From Sebastes aleutianus (taxonomy: Eukaryota; Chordata; Actinopteri; Perciformes; Sebastidae): 64,000 bases of DNA. Positions 55,389-64,000 of this stretch are shown one piece after another. The notes beneath the pieces are model-generated. The model was not told where the DNA came from and did not search any database. It worked only from the letters and a program-made list of their open reading frames with translations. How positions within the stretch are numbered: position 1 is the stretch's first letter; the number at the start of each line of letters is the position of its first letter. The stretch covers positions 31,978,531 through 32,042,530 of the forward strand of contig CAKAKS010000067.1 of the NCBI GenBank assembly GCA_916700875.1, read 5' to 3'. The position numbers and the translations under genes are program-made.

Positions 55389-56514
55389 GCCTTCTCCCCG
55401 GAGGCTCTTCACTGTATCTCACCGAGCTGAGGAGCCTCCCGGTGCATTACGGCGTGTTACTGTGTGTTATTGTGAATCTCTCCCAGGACGCCATCAGCGC
55501 TGATTCAATTTCTAAGTCGCCCCCTGAAGGCCTCCCTCTGCTCCTCCCACGGAGACCTAAATTAACCCCCTTCCCCCCATAAGCTGCAGCAGCTACAGTA
55601 GCTGTGGCGGCGTCCATGTTGTTTTGGAAAAAAAAGAGCAGCGCCAGCTCGCCATAAAGGGCATCAGCATGGAGACCGCCGGTGCACTCATTAAAAGGAA
55701 AATGCCAGTGATGTGGATGTTTTTAACAAGGCCTCATTAAAGAGCGGCGGGCCAGGAGGAGGCTTACAAACAGCTACATGGAAAATAATGAGGCAAGGTT
55801 AATAATAGTAATAATTATCATAATGTTTTCAATTTGATTCGAGGGGGTGAGTAGTGGCGTACGGCGTGACACGGAAAAAATAAACACGCTACAAGTCCAG
55901 ATTTAACAATGCATAAATCACCCTTCAACGGATCAGACACACCCACCCAGCATCAATATTTCAGAGCTCTCAGTTACCTCCCCGCACAATGAGCCGACTC
56001 GTGTTACAGCCACGGAGGAGACTTTACAGAATTACATATAGAAGAAGCGACGTCTTAAAAAGCTGTCGGGCCGCCTCGGTTTAAACCTGCTCCCGGTGTT
56101 TGTGATGGGATGACAGCTGTATGAAAACACGTTAGAGGGGCAGCTGGTGATGAGCAGCAGAGCTAAACCTCCTCCGCTGCCAGCACCGGTCTCTGCAGAA
56201 AAACACTCCTCTGCCAAATGAAGGGATTTATTCTGTGGCTCCGAGGTAGAGGAGAGGACAGCGGACGATTAACTCGGCTTCACACGCTCGCTTGTCGGCC
56301 GACGACTACATGAAGACGTCCCGCAGTCAACACGGGCCGTCAGGAGATATCATATTTTTTAATTTAAGACGACACGGACAGCCGCCATTAATAATTCATG
56401 TCGCGCCGAGTGGAATATCACTCTGATGTTTGCAGACAGACGTTGTAGAAAAACAAACTAAAGCTCTGTGTGCTCTCTCAGCGGACGCACTGTCAGCGTT
56501 TATTCCACCAGTGA
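55384..56514. other. Repeat-poor, candidate conserved non-coding stretch
   Basis: About 1.1 kb without any of the repeat families. It has mixed composition and words such as CCATGTTGTTTTGG, CAGCTACAGTAGCTG (near-palindrome) and GATGTGGATGTTTTTAACAAG. This is the longest repeat-free stretch in the right part of the window and a plausible intronic regulatory region of adcy8. Only comparison with other fish could show conservation. Confidence 0.3.
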
Positions 56515-56640
56515 GAACAACAACTGTAGTCAATGCAGGTCGCTACCACGGCGTTGTCCGTGTTTTCGTCTCACAACTTTAACCCTTTCAATGTGTGTTT
56601 TCAGTCGCCTAAAAATGTGTTATTCAGTGTTCGGTTGTAC
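56515..56640 (+). repeat. Family K repeat, inverted to 18.35 kb
   Basis: CGCTACCACGGCGTTGTCCG, CACAACTTTAACCC, TTTCAATGTGTGTTTTCAG and CGCCTAAAAATGTG are the reverse complement of 18315-18415. Confidence 0.7.
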
Positions 56641-56699
56641 CCAACTCGTCAAATACCGCCGCTTGGTCAGTGCCCCGGATCAGGGACGGCGTGTCAGTA

Positions 56700-57390
56700 T
56701 ACGCTTGAAACATGCACAGTGTCATTTCAAAATAAACTTCCGTTTTCACAGGAAGTTAGGTTCAGGCAACACGACCACTTAGTTAGGGTTGACAATACTA
56801 CCGATTCACGTGACTCATAGGACTGACGATACTAATGACTTACGTGACTTATGAGGTTGACGATACTAAAGACTCACGTGACTAGACACTAACGTGATTC
56901 ATGGGGTTGACAATACTAATGACTCTCGTGACTAACGACTCACGTGACTGACGATACTAACGACTCACGTAACTTATGGGGCTGACGATATTAACGACTG
57001 ACATGACTCATGGAGTTAACAATACCGATGAGTCACGACTGACGTGACATAATGAGTCAATGTGACTAGACACTAACGTGACTCATGGGGTTGACAATAC
57101 TAATGACTCTTGTGACTAACGACTCACGTGACTCACGTGACTAGCGACTCACGTGATCCCTCACGGCACTGACGATGCTACCGACTCACATGACTCATGG
57201 AGTTGACAATACCGACGAGTCACGACTGACGTGACATAATAAGTCAATGTTACTTTTAGTTCCACACGGGACACGAACAGCGGTCTCCTGGTTGAACGTC
57301 TTGTGTTTGTTTGACCCGTCCACCTCCCTTCTCACCCTCCCTGAACAGACTCTCACGCTATTAATACTACGTCACTTGCTCCGACCATCT
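56700..57390 (+). repeat. Family X copy with internal ACTCACGTGAC minisatellite
   Basis: The leader (TTTCAAAATAAACTTCCGTT, CACTTAGTTAGGG) is followed at about 56788-57235 by an array of irregular units around GACGATACTAACGACTCACG and TGACTCATGGGGTTGAC. The element then resumes with AGTTCCACACGGGACACG, AACAGCGGTCTCCTGG and GTGTTTGTTTGACCCGTCC. This is the clearest case of an array lying between the two halves of family X. Confidence 0.85.
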
Positions 57391-57427
57391 AATAACGCTG
57401 CGGGTGGGTTTATATTGGAGTTAGTCA

Positions 57428-57545
57428 AAAATAAAAAATCAAGACGGGGGCAGCCAAAATGACGGACTGGAGGCTTCAAACCAGCAGTCAACAAAACCAA
57501 TGGGTGATGTAACGGTGAATACGTACTTCTTATATACCATAAACC
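57428..57545 (+). repeat. Repeat shared with 25.6 and 18.2 kb
   Basis: CAGCCAAAATGACGGACTGG, AGGCTTCAAACCAGCAGTC and CAAAACCAATGGGTGATG match 25610-25670. Confidence 0.6.
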
Positions 57546-58435
57546 AGGACCAGAATCTGTCACATGAAGAATGAGTCAGATGACACACCTAACACGCTTT
57601 ACGCAGCATTGAGTTTCAGTAATTAGCAGGATTGAGTGAGTCCATCAGGACCAATCAGTCATGATAAATGACCTAAACAAAATGCGATGAGAATCAGAAC
57701 CACCTCCTCGTGCTCAGTTAAAAACCCGTCCTAACACAGAGTTGTGAGTGAGTGAATGACTGAGCAGCCAGCACACAAGACGAAGAGCCACAACAGTTTC
57801 AATTAATAAGATCCACACTGACGGCGTATTAGAGCAACATCTCTCAGGTGTAAAAGCCTCCAAAGAGCTGCTGCCACATTTACATTTCAGTGTTTTATTA
57901 ATGGTACTCACGAAGAGAGGCTGTTCAAAGAGAACCAGACTGACACTCCACAGATATTATAAACACTACGCTAAAATATATCTTTATAAGTCAGTAAATA
58001 TTCAGACTGGATTACCAAAATGTTCAGTTTTTCATTTGCCTACATACATAATCTGCGTTACGTATTTTAGCCCAAACCATGATCAACCTAACCAAGTAGT
58101 TTTGTTGCCTAAACCTAAGTGACACCACGGGGTAGCCAGTGCGTTCAAAGGTGACGCCAAGGGTTCCTGACACAGCGACTGACTGACTGAATGGAAAGTC
58201 AATTAGGATCCTTTGTCTGTTCAATAGAAACACCGCCAGGCTCTTCAAGGCTACTGTTTTCTCCAAATCCCAGGCCAAAGAGCGTCCATTAGATGGGCCA
58301 TTAACGCCTCATCAGTCTCCATCTCTTTAGCGCAGCAACGACATCAGTCGATACGCAGCCCCCACACACCATACACATCTTATCTAACAGTTACAACCTA
58401 TATAAATACGGTATACTCTTAGCAGTGTAAAATGT
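57546..58435. other. Intron 1 region without clear features
   Basis: 58065-58125 contains CCCAAACCATGATCAACC and AAGTAGTTTTGTTGCC, a family X leader fragment in reverse. No exon. Confidence 0.35.
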
Positions 58436-59010
58436 GCTATATATGCTTCGCGTCGGGGTCCAGCATCGCCCTGTCGGGGATTCTTTCACAACAATGACCC
58501 GCTAGATTTACGTCATCCCGCTTATTACACGACTACTTACTGAAGAAATCAATATTTTGACACAAAAACGGTCCTCCAGAATCCGACATCTGAGCTGCGC
58601 CCATAGCAACGGTCTGTTATACATAGAAACGGTCTGTTATACAAAGCAACGGTCTGTTATACAAAGCAACGGTCTGTTATGCATAGCAACGGTCTGTTAT
58701 GCATAGCAACGGTCTGTTTTGCATAGCAACAGTCTGTTGTGCATAGCAACGGTCTGTTATGCATAGCAACGGTCTGTTATGCATAGCAACGGTCTGTTAT
58801 ACAAAGCAACGGTCTGTTATACATAGAAACGGTCTGTTATACAAAGCAACGGTCTGTTATGCATAGCAACGGTCTGTTATGCATAGCAACGGTCTGTTAT
58901 ACAAAGCAACGGTCTGTTATACAAAGCAATACAAGACATACAGACCACAGAATGCCGTGATTGACCAATCAGAATCGAGTATTCAACACAGCCGTGTAAT
59001 AATATAATAT
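58436..59010 (+). mobile_element. Family D element with internal 20-bp array, about 16 units
   Basis: The left part (TTTCACAACAATGACCCGC, CACAAAAACGGTCCTCCAG) is followed at 58604-58926 by tandem AGCAACGGTCTGTTATACAT units, with TATGCAT, TATACAA and AGAAACGG variants in clusters. The right part is TTGACCAATCAGAATCGAGT, ATTCAACACAGCCGTGTAAT. The copy at 16.6 kb has the same flanks but only four units. Confidence 0.9.
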
Positions 59011-60350
59011 ATCATATATCTATTTTTAGAAAGACTATTTGCAGTAGTAGTCCATGGCGAAGCAAAAGTACCGAAAAACAAAAATGTTGTTTTTGAAAGG
59101 CTAAATGCCAACAAATATGGAAGCTGAAGCAGAATTGTGAAGACTGAGACAATACGCCCAATACGCTATACGGCCGTTATGCAAATGTCTATTTGACTGC
59201 CAGAGGAGAGGACCGACGTTAATCGGCGCTACTCCTGGCGACTAAAGGGGGCTTTTGTCATGACACACACACCATCTATTTAGTTTCCTAAATGTTATTC
59301 TATCAATATGATGATACAAGCATGTGCAGAATAGGTATTTAGGAAAAGTCAGAGCATACACAATGACAATAATTAAAATGTTGGAACCACAGCGTTAAAC
59401 GACGTTGGCTTTGGCGGTCCCAGTGTTGGACTGCGTCAGAGAGGAGCTGGAGCGACTCAGCTATATATAAATGTTATATAGCTTATATGAATGAGTTGGA
59501 CAAAAATATTTAGAAAGAATCTTAAATTTGACAACATTAACTTTGGCACGCTGGCAAAAGAAGAGTTAACGCCAAAGCACTGATCCTGATTCAGTCAACA
59601 TGTTGTCAAAGAGAGACACAAGAACTTCCACGCTGTGCTCCGACTCTCCCGCTGACGTGAACGGCTCCGTTCCCACTGCAGCTCAACGTGTCCCACTTCA
59701 GGATATTTTTTTTCCTCCCAGTGACACAGATCTGATGTTTTCTTCTCTTCTGTTTGAACATTAGAAGGTTGACTATTTTTTTCTATTTTTCAAATCCATT
59801 CTAGATCCAAATATGCTCCAAAATATGAATCCCACAGCATATGACCTATATGTGACTCGTTACCATGACAATATCTGATGTCACTCAGCAGAGGCGATTG
59901 TCACAGACGGTTTTTGGAGTCGTCTCAGTTTTCTTCTTCGTCATCGTTCGCGGTGAGGACGAGTGAAAGCAAAGGGAGGGAATGCAGATCCTCCGGTGTC
60001 TGGGGAGAGAAGTCGAGACACATAACCGACATCTGTACGACACAACCAGATGTACACATGTGTGACTTCCAAACAAGCTACTTCCTACAGTTAGATATGT
60101 GCTACTGAATATACCAGAACTATCAGGACAAGCAACATAATAAAGGTAAAAGGTGTTCCGATCACAGACGAGCACATTTCCCACATTTACTCAGGAGCAT
60201 GTTTGGAGTGGGGGGTTGCTGTGCTCTCTCTCTACCTCAGCCACCTCAGGGCAGAACGGTGCACCACCTGAGGCCAGGAGTCCACCTGTTCCACCTCTAC
60301 ATCCCAAGAGTACTATCTGCTTTTCTGATGTATTTTAAATGTGAAATAAC
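59011..60350. other. Intron 1 region without recognised features
   Basis: No splice-supported exon. The frames at 59878-60184 on both strands are mutual shadows without recognised domains. Confidence 0.3.
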
Positions 60351-60862
60351 TAGAGCTGTCAATCGATTCAAATATTTAATCGTGATTAATCGCACATTTT
60401 TTATCTGTTCAAAATGTACCTTAAAGGGAGATTTGTCAAGTATTTAATCCTCTTATCAACATGGGAGTGGACAAATATGCTGCTTTATGCAAATGTATGT
60501 ATATATTTATTATTGTAAATCAATTAACAACACAAAACAATGACAGATATTGTCCAGAAACCCTCACAGGTACTGCATTTAACATAAAACAATATGCTCA
60601 AATCATAACATGGCAAACTGCAGCCCAACAGGCAACAACAGCTGCAACTGCATGTGATTATCATAAAGTGGGCATGTCTGTAAAGGGGAGACTCGTGGGT
60701 ACTCATAGAACCCATTTACATTCACTGATCTGGAGGTCAGAGGTCAAGGGACCCCTTTGAAAATGACCATGACAGTTTTTCCTCGCCAAAATTTAGCGTA
60801 AGTTTGGAGTGTTATTTAACCTCCTTCACTACAAGCGAGAATGACATGGTTGGTATATAAAT
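60351..60862 (-). mobile_element. hAT-like family C copy, left end complete (TAGAGCTGTC)
   Basis: It begins TAGAGCTGTCAATCGATTCA, then ATTTAATCGTGATTAATCGC, CAGAAACCCTCACAGGTAC, GGGGAGACTCGTGGGTAC, GAGGTCAGAGGTCAAGGG and TTTAACCTCCTTCACTAC. It is cut near ATGACATGGTTGGTA. Together with the GACAGCCCT ends of other copies this gives the terminal pair AGAGCTGTCAAT / ATTGACAGCCCT, typical of hAT. The frame at 60461-60760 is inside this repeat. Confidence 0.8.
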
Positions 60863-61195
<333 letters not shown>

Positions 61196-61623
61196 TACAG
61201 CGGCTTGTTTCAAACACACGGCGATGATGAAAGCTGAGACATTCACCAATATGTTCTGAATGTGTGATCAGAAGCAAACGCCGTGACGAAGGGAGCGCCA
61301 GATTAGCTCTGCACATCATCCGGCTGGGCTGTATATGTATTTTTAGTGTGCGCTGTTTGAATGTTAATAAGAGAGCTGGATGCTGTCTGAGGCTTATGGA
61401 TCAGCAGGACGAAGCCTCCGCCAGCCTCTGAACACGGCACGCCTCAACATCCGTGCGTCAAAACATGGCGGTTACACTTCTTCGTCTTTTCGCTGCGACT
61501 TCTGGGATCGGATGCACCAGATCAGAACTCAGCTGAGTCCACACTGAACACTTCAGTGCAACCTGCCTGATCGGATAGTGATCAGATATACTTCGTGGTC
61601 AAAGCGTGGTCAAAGCGGCTGTA
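61196..61623. other. Intron 1 region, repeat-poor
   Basis: 61320-61440 (TTTTTAGTGTGCGCTG, GAATGTTAATAAGAGAGC) is repeat-poor. No exon. Confidence 0.3.
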
Positions 61624-61930
61624 AAACGGGGAGACTCGTGGGTACCCATAGAACCCATTTACATTCACATATCTGGAGGTCAGAGATCAAAGGACCCCTT
61701 TGAAAATGGACATGCCAGTTTTTCCTCGCCAAAATTTAGCGTAATTTCGTAGCGGTAATTAGCTTTCTTGCCGACAAGCTAGTATGACATGGTTGGTACC
61801 GATGGATTCATCACGTTTTTTAATTTCATATGATACCAGTATCTTCACTCTAGCTTTAAAACTGAGCCCCTACAACATCCGGAAAAGATCGACTGCGTTA
61901 GTCCTAATTTTAATCGATTGACAGCCCTAA
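61624..61930 (-). mobile_element. hAT-like family C copy, truncated, with GACAGCCCT end
   Basis: From ACGGGGAGACTCGTGGGTAC through GAGGTCAGAGATCAAAGG and ATGGTTGGTACCGATGG to AATCGATTGACAGCCCT. Confidence 0.75.
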
Positions 61931-62226
61931 AAAAAACATTTCTAAGGGTCATCGATGGTTTCCTGAATGCAGAGGCCTGAAAAGGAGGAGTCACATGTAC
62001 GTGGCTCTAGACCACATCGATGGTTTTATAACAGCGACCTCTGACCCCTGACAGACCCCTCCCCCCCCCCCCCGTCTGTGGCCTCTGGCGCAGCTTCTCC
62101 TGAGCATGTGATCGTGACATTTCCCCACAGCTCAGCCTGCAGCTCAGCAGCGTGCTCGTCTCTTTAATGTCACTTTATGGATGTAACGTCTTAGAGCGGG
62201 AAGCTAAGAGAGCAGCGTTGTGGTGA
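61931..62226. other. Short sequence with C-run at about 62060-62074
   Basis: Nothing coding. A run of about 15 C lies after CTCC. Confidence 0.5.
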
Positions 62227-62276
62227 GCTCCATCAGCTCCATCAGCTCCATCAGCTCCATCAGCTTCATCAGCTCT
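62227..62276. repeat. Minisatellite, 9-bp units CTCCATCAG
   Basis: Five to six copies of CTCCATCAG (one CTTCATCAG). Confidence 0.95.
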
Positions 62277-62544
62277 CTGTGTGGCCGTAAACAACTCTGA
62301 TGGATTGCTGCCTGAATGCCCAGATTTCTGACTGAGTGCTGACTGATATGTGAAGCACGTCTTCCTGTGTTCCCTCTCACGGTATTAAGAGTTTATCAAT
62401 ATTTTTCTAAGGCTGATTTACTGATATCGCTAATGGAATCCTCCCTGGCCTCGGCAAGACAACAATATATAGTACACGTGAGCTCCTCTCTTCTCTTGAG
62501 ATCAGGGAAATCTCCAATCCAAATCCCCCCAAAATTTAAAGAAA
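62277..62544. other. Short sequence without recognised features
   Basis: The frame at 62367-62564 has no recognised product. Confidence 0.3.
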
Positions 62545-63000
62545 TAAATAAATTTAAAATTTAATAAAATTAAATACGTTAATAAATAGTTTTGCTATAT
62601 TTAATAACATATTTATTTATCGAGTAATTTATTTGTTTATTTTATTTTTAATATTATTTTAGCTATATTTAATGACATATTTATTTATTCATTTATTTAT
62701 CGAGTCATTTATTCATTTGTTATATTTTTTATATTATTTTTTGCTATATTTAATGACAAATTTATTTACTTATCTAGTCATTTATTTATTTTATTTTTAA
62801 TATTAGTTTTGCTATATTTGATGAAATATGTATTTATTTATCGAGTCATTTAGTTATTTATCTTATTTTTAATATTATTTCTGCTATATTTAATGACATA
62901 TTTATTGATTTATTGATTTATTTTATTTTTAATATTATTTTTGCTATATTTAATGACATATTTATTTATTTATTGAGTCATTTATTTATTTATTTTGGCA
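62545..63000. repeat. TTTA-rich array with a higher-order unit of about 60-81 bp
   Basis: The word GCTATATTTAATGACATATT (or near variants) recurs at about 62594, 62662, 62743, 62811, 62883 and 62943. It is followed each time by TTTATTTAT, often GAGTCATTTATT, and by TTTTTAATATTATTTT. These give spacings of 68, 81, 68, 72 and 60 bp. It is therefore a minisatellite built of TTTA-rich units and not a simple microsatellite. Confidence 0.85.
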
Positions 63001-63464
63001 GGTTGCGTCCTCCATATTAGTGGACCCCAGTCAAAAGCACCCAATTGCAGCCTATGCAGTTAAAATATTTAAAATAGAATATTTGGATAAAATGTTTTCC
63101 ATGGGTCACTATCAGTATAGTTTTGAGAAGAAATAAGTGAACATTCTTTTGATGATGGTTGTTCCTTACAGTAGTTTACTCTGTCGGTAGTCCTTGTATG
63201 TTAAATAGTTTGGTAGGATGATGGTTAAAGTTAAAAAAAAAGGCAAAAAATCATTTTGTCTTTAAGTTGACCTGACTTGCACTTAAAATAAATAAATTAA
63301 TGATTCACTCCGATTTCCAGAAAAATCTGAACTTTAAAAGGAAGTTACTTAGGTCTGTTGTGAGCCATTTTTTGCAGTGTGGGCAGCCTGTTTGCGGAGG
63401 ATTCCCCCCCCCCCCGACACAGACTGGGCGACAGATCCCTGAGGGCAGGTAGCAGCTTTCAGCA
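63001..63464. other. Sequence downstream (minus sense) of the candidate exon
   Basis: Includes a C-run at about 63405-63415. If the exon at 63465-63623 is real, this would be its 3' untranslated region on the minus strand. Candidate AATAAA signals (TTTATT on the plus strand) occur only in the TTTA-rich array further left. Confidence 0.3.
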
Positions 63465-63623
63465 TCAACAGCCTGAGGGAGAGGAGAAGGAGTCTGTGAT
63501 ACTGTAGCCGCCGAAGAGCGACCGGTCCTCCCAGGAGACGCTCAGCTCACTCAGCTCAGACGACGAGCCGCTACGAGCCTGGAGAGACGTGAGCTGCACG
63601 GTCCAGTTAGTCCTGAGACAGCA
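63465..63623 (-). CDS. Candidate terminal coding exon of an unidentified gene
   Basis: In minus sense, a good acceptor (pyrimidine-rich, ...TTTTTGTATTCCAG) is followed by 52 codons and a stop. The peptide begins CCLRTNWTVQLTSLQ and ends ITDSFSSPSGC, with an acidic/Ser middle (SELSELSVSWEDRS). The third codon positions are mostly G or C, as in the adcy8 exons, and the composition differs from its surroundings. I do not recognise the protein. No matching upstream exon can be identified within the remaining 377 bp. It could be a gene nested in adcy8 intron 1, an alternative adcy8-associated transcript, the neighbouring gene, or chance. Confidence 0.3.
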   Translation of the reverse strand, partial: CCLRTNWTVQLTSLQARSGSSSELSELSVSWEDRSLFGGYSITDSFSSPSGC

Positions 63624-63870
63624 CTGGAATACAAAAACATAGAGGACGGAGACGAATGTAGACGGCACCAGTCTTACCGAGCAGGAGGGGACAACATGAA
63701 GTGAATTCTCACCGGCTCTTTCTTCAGCCTCCTTTAGCTCAATGTTTAGTTTTTTCTAGTTCAGTGTTTCCATCAAACAGGCTCTGATAACGCCGCTGTG
63801 CTCGACCTGCTCGACCTGCTATCATCAGCAAACAGCAGACAGCAGACAGACTCAGTTAGAGACCAGCTGG
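63624..63870. other. Short sequence with GCAGACAGACTCAGTTAG-type repeat
   Basis: CAGCAGACAGCAGACAGACTC and GTTAGAGACCAGCTGG echo, in reverse, the sequence near 45772-45800, so part of this is a dispersed repeat. Confidence 0.4.
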
Positions 63871-64000
63871 CTCGACCCGGTCTCACAGGAAGGCGTATAT
63901 ATACCACGACATCACGCGGAAATTCCGCATGTCACGAGTACGCATTTTAGCCTTTTCGCGTCATTTGTATTCTGATTTTCTCGTGTCATTTGAACGCCAC
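63871..64000 (+). repeat. Family J repeat, cut by the window end
   Basis: CCGGTCTCACAGGAAGGCGT, ATATATACCACGACATC, GAGTACGCATTTTAGCC and TCATTTGAACGCCAC match 14317-14440. Confidence 0.7.

Noticed and set aside
58604..58926. Regular short repeats that resemble a CRISPR array at first sight
   Set aside because: The 20-bp units are contiguous with no unique spacers, lie in a vertebrate intron and have a second copy with transposon-like flanks. The same applies to 38011-38279.

Overview
This window is vertebrate, almost certainly ray-finned (teleost) fish, nuclear DNA. It holds the middle of one large split gene on the minus strand, surrounded by introns packed with DNA-transposon remnants, minisatellites and microsatellites. 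Twelve exons can be joined in frame with consensus splice sites. Together they encode 598 residues of adenylate cyclase type 8 (adcy8), the Ca2+/calmodulin-stimulated membrane adenylyl cyclase. Because the gene runs right to left, the most N-terminal exon present is at 49285-49434 and the most C-terminal at 5283-5361. I number them 2 to 13, assuming the usual large first exon lies beyond 64000. The second catalytic domain (C2) and the C-terminus must lie to the left of position 1.

The exons give, in order: the last helix of the first membrane domain (exon 2), the C1a catalytic domain with both metal-binding aspartates (exons 3-6 and the start of 7), the C1b linker (7-8), and the second membrane domain (9-13) with an extracellular glycosylated loop (11). 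Exons 8 (66 codons) and 11 (30 codons) are symmetric phase 0 cassettes. They match the segments skipped in the known mammalian AC8 splice variants.

The introns are dominated by short non-autonomous elements, which are the fish-like signature. (a) A hAT-like family ending in GACAGCCCT has about nine complete or partial copies. (b) A family containing the motif GGTTTCACACGGGACAC (called X here) has several copies. In three of them a different minisatellite sits immediately before that motif (10.5-11.3, 29.6-30.1 and 56.8-57.2 kb). (c) Two further families carry internal 20-bp (16.7 and 58.6 kb) and 16-bp (20.1 and 49.9 kb) tandem arrays. (d) There is a foldback element at 3.2 kb, an internally deleted LINE-2 at 38.8-39.35 kb, and two clear nested insertions (47.7-49.15 and 51.6-52.3 kb). 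Long CA/GT, ATT, AT and TTTA microsatellites complete the picture.

The only other coding candidate is a possible terminal exon on the minus strand at 63465-63623, which I cannot identify. No tRNA, rRNA, CRISPR array or prokaryotic feature was seen. I did not recognise a complete novel system. The most unusual signal is the repeated expansion of minisatellites at one junction of family X, one of which reaches to about 20 bp from an adcy8 splice acceptor.
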